From Plenodomus lindquistii (lineage: Eukaryota > Ascomycota > Dothideomycetes > Pleosporales > Leptosphaeriaceae), in contig JANUWI010000014.1 in NCBI GenBank assembly GCA_025504975.1, positions 806,001 through 870,000 of the forward strand: 64,000 bases of DNA, given 5' to 3'. The notes under the pieces were generated by a model. That model saw only the letters and a program-made list of their open reading frames with translations. It had not been told where the DNA came from and did no database searches. Below, one piece after another: positions 1 through 11,727 of the stretch (its first letter is position 1; each line of letters opens with the position of its first letter). The translations under genes were made by a program, and so were the position numbers.

Positions 1-1232
1 TGTCTTGGTATGCCTTTTGCGAGTTGTCGTGGATTATTTTCTGTTGCACTAGTATCGAGGGGCGTTGTCAATAGCTGCAAGTGCTGTGGCAACAAGACGT
101 CGTTGCACAAGGGGAGCTGCGAAGACCCTGCAGAAGGAGCGTAAAGGGTAGGAAGATGCGGCTGAGCAGGAAAACGCCGAGTTGGTATGCACTCGGAGGG
201 AGAATGTATAGGTAAAGCAGAGTAGAGCAACTGTCAGGAGACGGCCAAGCGAAGGCTCACCGCGCGCCGATCTCACCACCGGCAGCTAATGGTGGCGAGA
301 CCAGGAGCCCTCGTGCTTCCGTCCTCCGAACAGGTCCGCAAAATCACACTTTTCGAAAAGGGGATGCAATTTCTTTGCTGCCCGACGAATGCCGTCATGA
401 CTTTTTACTGCAAAGTCTCGGCCTTTGCTTGAGATTGCATGAAAGCATCTCGTGCGAGGGTCCCCCGTCAGGTCATCGAAATGTTTCAAGCGCAAATGTC
501 TTGCCCGTCTCTTCGCACGTTGTCTTTGTAGACACAGGACCATTGTTTTCCGTACCTGGATTTTGTTGCAACCACTACTACTCCATTCTCAATACATCTA
601 CTGCCTGGGCATGGAATGTTCTGTGTTTTGTTTAAGCGCCTGTATGGAAGCCTCATATCAGATGCGTTTCTCATGAAGAGTTGAGTGCAGCTCGTAGAGC
701 ATCATCAGCAAGCTCATCATACTGCTATGAATTGACTTCAAAGCCTTTACATTCTTACTCCAGAACATGTGTATGTCTCTCATCCCAGGGCATCGAGACA
801 TGCAATAGGTTCTCCACCAGACGAACCCTCACAGGAATTTGTCGAGCGAACTGCTCCAAGGTGTATCGCGCCGACGTACCTCCGACCGTTTGAGATTAAC
901 GTTGGCACCCGCAACGACAGGCTCTCAGCCTTGCTGGACCCTGGCTTTGCAGGGGCAGGAACAACCTCTTGCGTCATCAACAACAGCGACCAAGATGCGG
1001 CTGCCTCACAATGTCAATGATCGACCCATCTTCACCATGTGCCTTGATTGCGCTGTCAGGTCGGCTGGCCTTCCAGCATGCTCCACCTCCACACCATTCT
1101 CTACAAAACCCAACCACTCCGCGGACCTGCCCTGTGTAACCTCACCTCTCCATCCTAGGCCTTATCCTTTGACAACATATACCCTACCGCGACTGCGCTT
1201 GGCAAATCATATGCGCGCAGTCGGCTTCCAAT
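1..1232. other. Intergenic region, left edge
   Basis: No gene could be supported. Short open frames exist on both strands but none shows a recognisable domain or a consistent intron structure. The last 150 bases before the thaumatin-like gene are pyrimidine-rich and probably hold its promoter. Confidence 0.5.
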
Positions 1233-2567
1233 ATGTACAATCTCCCTGAACGTCACTTGTCAGTCGCGCAAATATGCACCGCGCTACTGTTATTCTCTGG
1301 AGTACCTGTTACAGAGGGTGTGCACCATATGGCCATCAAAGCTCCGCGAAAACAGCTACGCCGAAAATTGGACATCACACCCTTACTGGTCACCAACCAA
1401 TGTCCGGGCAACATATGGCCTGGCATTTCTACCCAGTCGGGACAAGGACCTAGCGAGAACGGCTTTTTACTGAAGCCTGGAGAGACCAAGAATCAGACCG
1501 TATCAGAGGATTGGCAAGGCAGAGTCTGGGGTCGGACGAATTGTACCTTCAACAGCGACGGCTCCGGGCCCGCGTCTGGTAGTGGCAAGGCTTGCTACTC
1601 CGGTGATTGCTATGGCAGACTGAACTGCCAAGTTGGAGTGAGTGGTTACTCCATCTTCCTTGTGAATTATTGTGACTGACTGTTGGGAAGGGTGATGTGC
1701 CTGTGTCACTTGCAGAATTTACCCTGGACGCTGGAGATGGCCATACCTACTACGACATCTCTTTAGTCGACGGCTACAACTTGCCCATCGCAATCGTCTT
1801 GCAGCCACTTGAGAATGTGACATTGGACGACATTCCACCAAACCTGACGAATCCATCTTGCCAAGGAACGGATGGATTGCTAGCGAAGCAGGGCTACGAT
1901 CCATACCCTGAGTATCCGAAATTCCTGAGGACCAACTCTTCGTATGCACTACCCTGGGAACAGAAGGTCGACGAAAAGCAAATCTCCCGGTGGTGTCCAT
2001 GGGACCTGCAACAAACGCCTCCTGACAAACCAGGAGATGGCGTGTACCCCTATCCAGATGACAATATCAAGAGACCACAATTCAATCCTTGTTTCTCTGC
2101 CTGCGCAAAGAACAACAAGCCAGAGGACTGTTGCACTGGGGAGTACAATTCGGCGAGCAAATGTTCGCCTGGCGACTACTCCAAGAATGTGAAGAAAGTC
2201 TGTCCTGATGCTTACAGTTTTGGTATGTTTAGCCCAGTATATCGCTCTCCACGTTGATTCATAACTAACGCGAGGTTTCATAGCGTTTGACGACCAAACT
2301 TCAACGTTCATTATCCCGTCTGGAGCTGGTTTCGAAGTCATCTTCTGTCCAGGCGCCCGCTCGACCAATATCATCGGTACTAGCCTCGCGCAAATGCAGG
2401 CCTTGTCTCAGCGGGGTCGGGTGAACAAACAGGAAGCATTGATGCTTCTGAAGCGCAGGGAGGAGATGTTCACACGAAGCGCTGCAGCCGGTCTGGCCCC
2501 GTCGAACATTGTCCTGCTTGTGGCATCTCTTGGTATTGCCGTGTCATCAGCATTACTGCACGGGTAA
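1233..2567 (+). CDS. Thaumatin-like (osmotin/PR-5 family) secreted protein, probably GPI-anchored
   Basis: Three exons, 1233-1637, 1691-2222 and 2284-2567, joined through GTGAGT/AAG and GTATGT/TAG introns of 53 and 61 nt. All phases agree. The product is about 406 residues. The first 30 or so residues form a hydrophobic secretion signal (ALLLFSGVPV). The thaumatin family pattern follows: VTNQCPGNIWPGIS, GRVWGRTNCTF, SGDCYGRLNCQ, then PVSLAEFTLDAG and YYDISLVDGYNLP across the first junction, with many cysteines. The third exon (FAFDDQTSTFIIPSG) completes the domain. The protein ends in a hydrophobic stretch (IVLLVASLGIAVSSALLHG), typical of a GPI-attachment signal. Fungal thaumatin-like proteins are cell-wall or secreted proteins, some with beta-glucan activity. 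The exact activity here is unknown. The first Met was chosen because it directly precedes the signal sequence. Confidence 0.88.
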
Positions 2568-3442
2568 AGGACCCAATCTTAGACGTGAGAGTTTGTCGTT
2601 GCTTGTTTGGATAGCCCTATACCCCATCTCATTACCTTCGCAATGTGAATAGTCGCAATAGCTTACGCGTATGCTGCTGCTTTGTGACAAATTTGATGAC
2701 GCGACCAATCCCTTTTCTCCACGAAACCTCAAGTGCACGTTATTCAACGTCTGTAGGGCGCCCCAAATTCATTCACGTCCCTCAACTACCGGGTGACCAT
2801 GACTGACCGGTTAGGATACGCAAATCGACGCGGCCTCCATCATTGAACGCGTCCTGGACGGTGTATCGTTCAAATGAAAGATACCAGTCCTCGGTGCCTG
2901 GAGTAAAAGGGTTGTCTCATAACAGTATGTACAGCAGGAGGCATTGAGTCCCCGTGCTCATCCCGTGCGCGCGTGGGGTTCATTCGTTCGGAAAGCTTCC
3001 GCCATGCTTCCAACACCCCAACGACTTTCTCCATCAATCACGGAGGGAGAAAATCCGATCAGACTGCGACAATCCGCTATCTACAAGTGACCCGCTTGGC
3101 CTTTAAACAGCTGACCCCATGGCTTCAGGACCATATCTTCCGAATGCCGACCCACACGAGGCGTGCTTCTAGCCCCATGGGGTGCGGAGTAGTCGCGCCG
3201 TGTACCTTCTCGGATGACTTCATGTGCGCCCTGAGCTGCTCGAAAGAGCTCAACACGGCATGCGTCGCTCCGAACCAAGTCCACACTGTCTGAAATACCT
3301 TCGGCAGAAGGCACACTATTTGATTCAGAGGAAGGGTCGTCCCTGCTCGCTGCTGCCTACCCCGCTAAACTCGCAGTGCAATTGACACATAAGAGCTCGC
3401 GCGACACTTTCATTAATTCACAAAGTCTCAGCTACAGTCGAC
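2568..3442. other. Intergenic region between thaumatin-like and beta-mannosidase genes
   Basis: It holds the 3' end of the thaumatin-like gene and the 5' region of the beta-mannosidase. Short open frames around 2973-3316 show no homology I recognise and no splice continuity. Confidence 0.5.
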
Positions 3443-6228
3443 ATGACTAAAGGGCAAGCACTAAGTGTGCACCGTCTAACGGAGGGTTGGACCTTCAAAC
3501 AGGCAGACGATGAAGCTGAGGCCTGGATGACAGTCAAGAAGGTTCCAACAAACGTTCACCTTGATCTGATTGAGCATGGCAAGTATGTATAAGACTAGAG
3601 GAGAAGTACTGCATGAGTACATGATTAACCGATCATCAGGATTCCTGATCCCTTCTTGGGTTTCAATGAGCTGCAAGCGGAGTGGGTGGCAGATGAAGCC
3701 TGGACATACAAGGTTGCGCTACCCACAACATCGAAACCGAAGAGTGGCACATCGTACGTACTTGCTTTCGATGGTCTGGATACATTCGCAACAGTCAGAC
3801 TCAACGATCAAATCATCTTGGAGAGCGATAACATGTTCATACCACACCGTCTTGATGTAACCAGCAAGCTGAACCCGGACCAAACCAACACATTGGAGAT
3901 CACCTTCAAGTCTGCACGACTAGAAGCCATCAAGATCAAGGAGAAGTATCCAGACCATCAGTGGGTAGGCTTCAATGGCGATATGGCTCGGCTTGCTGTG
4001 AGGAAGGCACAATATCATTGGGGTTGGGATTGGGGACCAATTCTCAATACCTGCGGTCCATGGAGAGAGGTACGACTGGAGGTCTACGAGGCGCGAATTG
4101 GTGACTTGAGGGTGGACTACGAGCTTGAGGAGAGCTTAAAGTCGGTCCAGGGTACCATCTCCGCGAAGATTGAGGGCGCGTCTGCCACGAGCGTCAGCTT
4201 CACTGTTTACGATGAGGACAAGCTTGTTTTCAAGGAATCGGCGAAGGTGAGCGACGGCCTAGCCAAGGTTGAGTTCCACGTCAACAACCCCAAACTCTGG
4301 TATCCACACGGATACGGAGAGCAACCTTTGTACAAAGTAACAGCGACTGTGTCTGCGGACGATGTAGATCTGCATCAGGCAACGCGGAGGACTGGTTTTC
4401 GAAAGGGCGAGCTCATCCAGGAGCCTGACGCTATCGGGAAGAGCTTCTACTTTCGCGTGAACGGAGTTGATGTGTTCTGTGGTGGCTCAGACTGGATACC
4501 CGCGGATTCTTTCACTCCGAGAGTAACGGAGGGGAAATACCGCAAGTGGCTGGAGATGATGGTCGACGGATATCAGATCATGCTCAGGATATGGGGCGGA
4601 GGGATCTGGGAAGAAGACATCTTCTACGACATATGCGACGAGCTCGGGGTCTTGGTGTGGCAAGACTTCATGTTTGGCTGTGGCAACTATCCCGCTTTCC
4701 CTGAGATTTTGAAATCGATCGAAGCTGAGTGCACTGCCAACGTCAGCCGAATCAGACACCATCCATCAGTCATCATCTACGCCGGCAATAACGAGGACTA
4801 TCAGGTACAAGAGTCGTATGGGCTGACGTATGACTACGAAGACAAGGATCCGGAGAATTGGCTCAAGACGGACTTCCCTGCACGATATATATACGAGAAG
4901 GCGAGTGCACACCGCGTTTCAGATGTCCCGAGCGTTGCTGACTAGGAGACGGATCAGCTGTTGCCTGAAGTCGTTGCGGCCGAGAGCCCACACGTCCCAT
5001 ACCATCCGGGGTCGCCATGGGGTGACGGTCTGAAGACGTCAAATCCTACAGTGGGTGACATGCATCAATGGAACGGTAGGGCGTCCCGTGGAACTAGATT
5101 CAATGCATTGAATTAACTGTGCATGCAGTGTGGCATGGCACACAGGAGAAGTACCAGATCTTCGACACACTCGGCGGCCGATTCAATAGCGAGTTCGGCA
5201 TGGAGGCCTTTCCCCATATCGACACTGTCAGGTATTGGTGTACAGACCCTGCTCAGCTATATCCCCAAAGTCATATGCTAGACTTCCACAACAAGGCAGA
5301 CGGACATGAGCGGAGGATTGCAACATACCTGGTGGAGAATTTTCGCACTAAAACTGACCTGGAGGTACGTTCCGTAACGCTTATTACTGCCTTCCCGCCC
5401 GATGGGGCGACAAGAGCGCTAGTGAACCCGAATATACCCCGTACCCCTGCTAACGATGAATAGTCGTTCATCCACCTGACGCAACTTTCTCAAGCCGAAG
5501 CTTTAATGTTCGGTTACAGAGGTTGGCGTCGTCAGTGGGGTCAGAATCGCCATTGCGGAGGTGCGCTGGTCTGGCAGCTCAACGACTGTTGGCCAGTCAC
5601 GTCTTGGTCTATTGTTGACTACTTTCAGCGGAAGAAACCTGCTTATTACGCGATGCGTCGAGTTTTAGCACCCATCGCTGTCGCCGTCAAGAGAGCGCAC
5701 TTTGATTGGAGCGTTGTGCATGCACGTGTACCGGAAGAGAGCGACTATGAGGTCTGGGTTGCTAGTCAGAAGCTGGATGAAGTGGTAGCAACTGTTGAAT
5801 TGCGATATATCAGTATTAAGAGCGGGAAAGAAATTAAGGAGAAGATTGTCAAGAAGGATATGAAGTTGGTAGCAAATGGGACGACAGACATCCTCTCGGG
5901 CACAATCGACAACCGGAACGAGGAGCCGCATGTCCTAGCCGTGAGGATCTGGGTCGATGGCGAGATCGTTTCCAGAGATGTCGATTGGCCTCAACCTTTG
6001 AAGTACCTGGACTTCGAGGACCGCGGCCTGAAAGTGACACCCAAAGGCGATACTATCGTAGTCAAGGCGGAGAAGCCCACTAAAGGCCTCGTGTTCGAGG
6101 AGCGTTCGGGCGTACTGGTGCATGACAGCGCTATCGACGTTGTTCCTGGCGACGAGCAGATCATCAAGGTGAAAGGTCTAGGCAAGCAGGATCAGCCGTT
6201 GAGGTGGACATTTCTTGGCAAGGACTGA
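3443..6228 (+). CDS. mndB: Beta-mannosidase, glycoside hydrolase family 2
   Basis: Five exons: 3443-3582, 3640-4900, 4946-5075, 5129-5364 and 5464-6228. They encode 843 residues, the usual length for intracellular fungal beta-mannosidase B. The enzyme removes terminal beta-mannose from mannan oligosaccharides and N-glycan cores. The GH2 pattern is complete: a sugar-binding N-terminal domain (GFNELQAEWVADEAWTYK), the immunoglobulin-like domain, then the barrel. The barrel carries RIWGGGIWEEDIFYD, the acid/base site in IIYAGNNEDYQ (the E after NN) and the nucleophile in FNSEFGMEAFPH (the first E). No signal peptide is visible, which supports the B (intracellular) type. Intron 2 (4901-4945) begins with GC, not GT: AAG/GCGAGT, then a GCTGAC branch site and TAG. 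Only this choice keeps the frame into ETDQLLPEVVAAESPH. A Zn2Cys6 regulator follows on the same strand. Confidence 0.93.
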
Positions 6229-7710
6229 ACGTCAAGCTGTAGGATGCAAGGTGGGAAAAACTGGGAAGGGTTTAGCAGTGGTCTGATTAGTACTCATGCA
6301 TATTCCCTGGGGACCACCACTGCATGGGATTTAGGGACAAGAAGAAAATACACCGATTGCTCGCACCGCACGCTTACTTGCTGCACAATGGATCCTGCGT
6401 GATGAACTGAAGCTAGTTAGACGTCATCGTATTCTGCAACTTGACCCTATGCAGCGGCTTCGCTATAGCCCAGGTGGTAGAATACCAGTCGCTGCGCCAT
6501 TCCAGGCCGCGTCAAACCGAGTTTTGACACCGGGTATACGTGAGGCTCCTGCAGGCTCTCCCTCCAGGCTCCCCTCGCCCCAGTCCCCAGGGCCAAGACT
6601 TCGATATGAAGCGTCGTCTACTGAACATGGTGGATTTTCCAGGAATCATCAATTTGCGCGGCAGGCATTGGCTGGCGCAGGCCTGCATTTGGGATGGAGG
6701 GTGTCGTTTGATGCAGTTCCGTCGCACATCACAAAGTGGCGCCGTGCACCTGCGCAGCATGGTGTGCATTTTTCGGCCCACGGTGGACCTTCTACCCGGG
6801 CGCTGGATGGGTTGCGGTGGTGTTCATGTCGGCAGACGCACCGCGTGATGCGCGGGTTGCACTCGGGCCAGATGTCGGCAGCTCCTCTCCCGAAGTGAGA
6901 AGAGGTCAAGGGTTGCATTCTGGATTTTGGGGTTCCATTTTCGTCTGACACTGCCATGCCGCTGCCATGCCGCTGCCGTGCGATCGAGCCGTGGATGGTG
7001 TCTGAAGACGACGGGAAGGAAGGCCCGCATTGCTGAAACGACGTGCAGTAGTGCTGCCGCGCCCTCAAATGCGATGGTGAATGCCATCCACGGCAATCTT
7101 GCGCCTTCTGGAGACCTTCTCGAAGCCGCTGCTCAAGTCTCAATCTCGCTTGGCTTCGCAACCCAATGTTCCCGTCCGCCCGTCCCAACGGTCGCCTGTC
7201 TTTGCTCCACCACCCATTTCCTCCTGCATGTCGTCAGGGGTGCTATAATGCGGGGGATACAACCCACACCTGGTGTGCACCGGTCACTCTGGAGGGCCAC
7301 TCCTTCTCTCCGGCTTCGCTAGATTCGCCAGTGCATTTCGACATCTGTGCAGGACTATGACGATGCAATTCAGGGTCTGCGAACGAGAGGCGACTTGCCT
7401 TTGACAGGCGTACTACCGAAACACTACCGGTGTGTTTGATATATCAATCCCAGTCCACCTATTCTCGGTCCCGACCTCGTGTGGTATTGAACTTGCTGCG
7501 TACAAAAAGTACTAGTTTGTTTGGTTCTCGGCATCTCCAGTTCTTTTCGTCACCGTCTGTTTGACCGAATCACAATCTCCACCCGACACATGCAATAATC
7601 CTCACCCACGGCAGACGACCCGTTGTTCCCCACATCCCCATCTCTCGGTTGTGGAGCGCTCTGCACACTGTTTGACAGCGGGCGCGTCTCGCAACACGAG
7701 GGCACCAGAC
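6229..7710. other. Intergenic region upstream of the Zn2Cys6 gene
   Basis: No supported gene. Open frames of up to 179 codons on both strands overlap each other and lack recognisable domains. An 11-bp unit (GCTGCCATGCC) recurs about three times near 6952-6980. The region from about 7400 is pyrimidine-rich and probably contains the long 5' leader of the Zn2Cys6 gene. Confidence 0.5.
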
Positions 7711-10165
7711 ATGTTCCACACATTCCAGTCATCAACCGTTGTGCGTTCGCCCGGCGCCGACACAGACGGCTCCGGTAAGCCGTCTCGACCTCCAGGCTCA
7801 CGGCGGATATCTACCAGCAACGCATGTGTCGAATGCAGGAGACGGAAGATCCGCTGCGATGGCTCGCAACCGTGTGGGCAGTGCCAGTGGTACCAGCACC
7901 CAGAGGCCTGTGGCTACTCGAAACCGGCGCAAAGAGTCGTGCCCAGCAGAAAGTGAGTCGTCAGGGTCCGGCCTTTTGATGTCGACTAGTGCTAAATCTT
8001 GGGTAGACTAGTTGACAAGCTTTCTAACAGCATCGAGCAGTATAAGGCCGTGTTGACAAAACTGTACGGAGCAAGGAATCTTGAATCACTGGCAAACCTG
8101 CCTAGAGAGGAGCTATTGGAACTGGCTCTGTCATCACCAGCCATCACTACACCATCAACGACAACATCACCAACAACGATAGAATCTCAAGCATTGTCAG
8201 ACATCCATGCTGGGTCTGATGGCGCTGAGAGCCTAGAGGCGCTTGAACAAGCTCCACCCGAAGATCCTTACTGGGACGAGGCACGGAAGCACCAGCTCCG
8301 TGTCCAAGGCATCTCCGACGATGTGAACGGACTTTCCATGTCGGTCGACCGGCTCTCATCCTATGTCGGAATATCCTCGATCACCGCAGCACTCAAAGTC
8401 ATTGTACGGTGCGCACCACAAGCCCGCGTGTTGATTGCGCACAACAGTCAGGAGACTGCGCTGCCCAGTCGCGCGGGCTCACCTCCGCCCGAGCTTGCGG
8501 ACAACAGCCCGCTTGCTGTGCCGCCACCACAGCATGGCCAGCAACTCATTGAAGCGTTTTTCGATCGAGTGCATCCATTTTTCCCTATGATAGATGAACG
8601 GAAGTTTTGGAATACGTACCTGTATGGTGATCGCAAAGACTCAGCATGGCTTGGTTTGCTGAACACCGTCTTCGCCTTGGGCTCACTCTCGTCACTGACT
8701 GCAGACAACGAGGCACATTATGTGTACTTCATCCGTGCGAGGCAGCACATCTCCCTTGAATCTTTCGGGAGCGGTAATTTGGAAGTACTCCAAACGTTGG
8801 CGATTATGAGTGGGTACTATATGCATTACCTGAACAGACCGAACGAAGCACATTCTCTAATGGGCGGTACGCTACGCATGGCCACCGCTCTTGGTTTACA
8901 TCGAGAATACTCTGAACGCAATGATGCAAGCCGACAGTTCACAGCCAATGGTGAAGAAGATTCAATCTCACCAGAGATGCGACGGCGGATATGGTGGAGC
9001 TTGTTCTGTCTTGATTCTTGGGCGTCGACTACAACTGGCCGTCCATCATTGGGAAGAATGGGGCCCTCAATTACAGTCATGAGGCCTGGCACGGCACCGT
9101 ATGCGGTGAGTGTTTCTTGATGATATTCCCAACAGAAGCATTCTCATCCTAACACTCTCCCAGGTGCAGACAATACCGCCGCCGAACAGCCCTCAGTACA
9201 TCGAACAGCTTAAAGTGCTTCCTCTGATTCATGCGTCTGCATTCTGCCAGATTGCTACGCGGATACAGGACAGGCTTGTGGAAACACCGCTACTGTCCAT
9301 GGCCGAGACAGCATCTTTCGACACACAAATCCTGAAATGGCATGAGGAGTTGCCATCCATCCTCTCTGACCTTAACGAACCGTGTCCAGAATTTCTCCGC
9401 AGAGTGCGAACTGTCATGAAGTGGCGCTTCCAAAACATTCGCCTTGTACTTCATAGACCTGTATTACTCACAACAGCATTGAGACGAAGCTCCTGGAATA
9501 CCTTGACGCCAGAAGAGAAGGTGGCAGTTGGCAAATGCCGGATGATCGCGGCGAGAACAATTGAGGAAATGAGCCATGAATGCATGCCTGATCTGATTTC
9601 CGGCTGGAACGCGGTCTGGTTCTGCTTCCAAGCTTGCATGGTACCGCTCGTTTCCCTCTTCAGCGACTCGACTGTACCAGAAGATGTAGAGAAGTGGAAA
9701 GATACCCTCGAAACCGCGCTACAGTTCTTCGCGACAGTCAAGGACTGGAGTATTGCAGCTAAACGAAGCGGGGACGCCGTTACGAGGCTCTATGCAGCAT
9801 ACAAGACTTACGCCTCTACGATGGTCACACAGCCACAACCACAGGTGCCAATGTCCATGGTTCAGCCTCAGTACCCAAGCCACACCAATTTCGCGATCCC
9901 AGGCACAGCAACGACGCCTACTATGCTAAACACCCATCGAATGTACCCCCAAGGGCAAGCCGCATTCCAATACAATCCAGCCACCCCAACATGGGCAAAT
10001 TCAAATGACCCCACAATCCTGAACAACCTCTGGGACGACATGATGTGGGATACCAATCTTCCGGATCTACTGGAAACGCCGTTTGGGCTGAACAGCGACT
10101 ACGATTTCGCGTCTGCAGCACAAGACTCGGGCGTGAATGGGGCGTGTTGGATGCATGGAAATTGA
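7711..10165 (+). CDS. Zn2Cys6 transcription factor with fungal-specific regulatory domain
   Basis: Three exons, 7711-7952, 8007-9105 and 9164-10165, give 780 residues. The binuclear zinc cluster lies near residues 37-64, with all six cysteines present in ACVECRRRKIRCDGSQPCGQC and CGYSKPAQR. A short linker and dimerisation helix follow (VDKLSNSIEQYKAVLTKLYG). The fungal-specific factor domain (PF04082 type) spans roughly residues 260-500, with FFDRVHPFFPMIDERKFW, MGGTLRMATALGLHREY and RRRIWWSLFCLDSWAS. The C-terminal part is rich in Gln, Pro and Asn, as expected of an activation region. The start is the first ATG of the exon that carries the zinc cluster. The protein should bind CGG-containing DNA in the nucleus. 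Its target genes cannot be read from sequence. The beta-mannosidase lies upstream on the same strand, which makes a carbohydrate role possible but unproven. Confidence 0.9.
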
Positions 10166-11727
10166 GAAGACCTGGGGTAATCAGCTCGTGCGGCTTGGGA
10201 GGCAGGAGTGCGTCCTGCCGATCGCGAGATCAGCCATGTGGGTTAGCGTGCGGGATGCAGGTCGTGTATGCAGTCTTTGACGGTCTGGAGTATTAGGAGA
10301 AAGCCGAAACTACAGTACATCCGCTGGAAGCTTGCTTACCCCTCAGAGGCCTTACAATGCATTGTCGACTATATATGGAATAGTGATAGCCCAGAATGGT
10401 GGACACGATCATTACCCGGCAGGAATTTCGACCCAGGAGGGCGGATACCATGGATAATCCTTGGATAATGCAACCTATCGAGTACACGCTACGTGCCCAC
10501 TTGGACGAGAAACACGTTCTCGCCCAAAGCGGTGGACAAATATAATGCCTGTTTGGATTCAATGCAAAGAGTCTGCCTCACTCATCACCCAAAAAATATG
10601 GCGTCTAGACCCGTGCCAGGACACGGCCTCGCGCTCGCTCCAACGTGTACCCGTAGACCCGCCCTCCTAAAACAGACCATCTACTTCTCATAGCGATTGT
10701 TCACCCGCATCAAAATCCAAACCATAGCTTCCCACATCCCTCGTTGAACTTCACACTACATTCTAACATGCACATATGTACGCACAACGTGCTCAACACC
10801 ATACCATGCATACCCCATGATCCACACGCCATGTACCCCAGATCACTCTGTCCACGAGGTAGATAAGTATGCCCTGCTTTACATATGCATTGTACCATGT
10901 ATTTTCGTTCAAACCCGCAGTGCAGTGCAGTGCACATGTGTGAACGCAACACACACAACCTTCCTTTCGTACGCAGGAGGATCAAGATAGTTTCATGTAC
11001 GCTGCTTGAAGCGGTTCGTGTGGGCGGTATATCATGTCCATGTATAGGTAGGTAGGTAAGTGTGTTTTGCCATGTGATAATGCGGAGAGGAGAGAGCGGT
11101 TGGTGATCAGGCTAAAGGGCTAACGGGCAGGCAGGATTGGAGCACGCGAGGAGAAAGGGGCTAGGCTTGGGTGTGGGAGGTGGAATGGGTGGGTGATGGG
11201 TGTGCGTGATGGATGGTGTGGGAAAGCGGAGACGTATGGCGCTGGTCTGGGTTAGACTGGGTGGTGTTGTGGGGGAGGAGAGAGGAAGCGGTCAGGGGTT
11301 GCGGGGTGTTGCGGTTGACGATGACGCCATGGAAAGGGTTATCGATAACCCTGCATGAGATGACAGCTGTATGAATTGATGCAGTCTGCAACTTTGTTCG
11401 TGAAATCGACAGGTGTCAAGGCTGTTGTTCTTGATGTCTTTGATTGAAAGAAAGTTATGAAATTCTGAATCTTTGGTGTTTGGATCTAGTTTCCATCAAG
11501 GCGAGACGGTCGGCCTCTGGGCTTGTCAAACCTGCCCACGTGCTATACATGTGCTTGGCTGGCTGTCGATCCCGCCCTGCCCCAGCTTGACCTCCCCGCT
11601 CATGCGCAAGCTCATTCACTGCGGCCCGACTGAAGTAGAGGTGTAGCGGGGAGCTTCTGTAACTCTGCGCATCGACTTCTCTTCCTCTTTGCCGCCTACA
11701 ACCATCACGCATCCTTGCTGTAGAACA
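10166..11727. other. Intergenic region with sharp C-rich to G-rich switch
   Basis: No gene is supported. The plus strand is C-rich from about 10620 to 10860 and strongly G-rich from about 11020 to 11310. Repeated GGT/GGGTG runs in the latter could form G-quadruplexes. A short TAGGTAGGTAGGTA repeat sits near 11044-11058. The last 200 bases form the presumed promoter of the cation transporter gene. Confidence 0.5.

Noticed and set aside
6649..7188. 179-codon minus-strand open frame
   Set aside because: It competes with equally long frames on the plus strand, has no recognisable motif and no splice partners.
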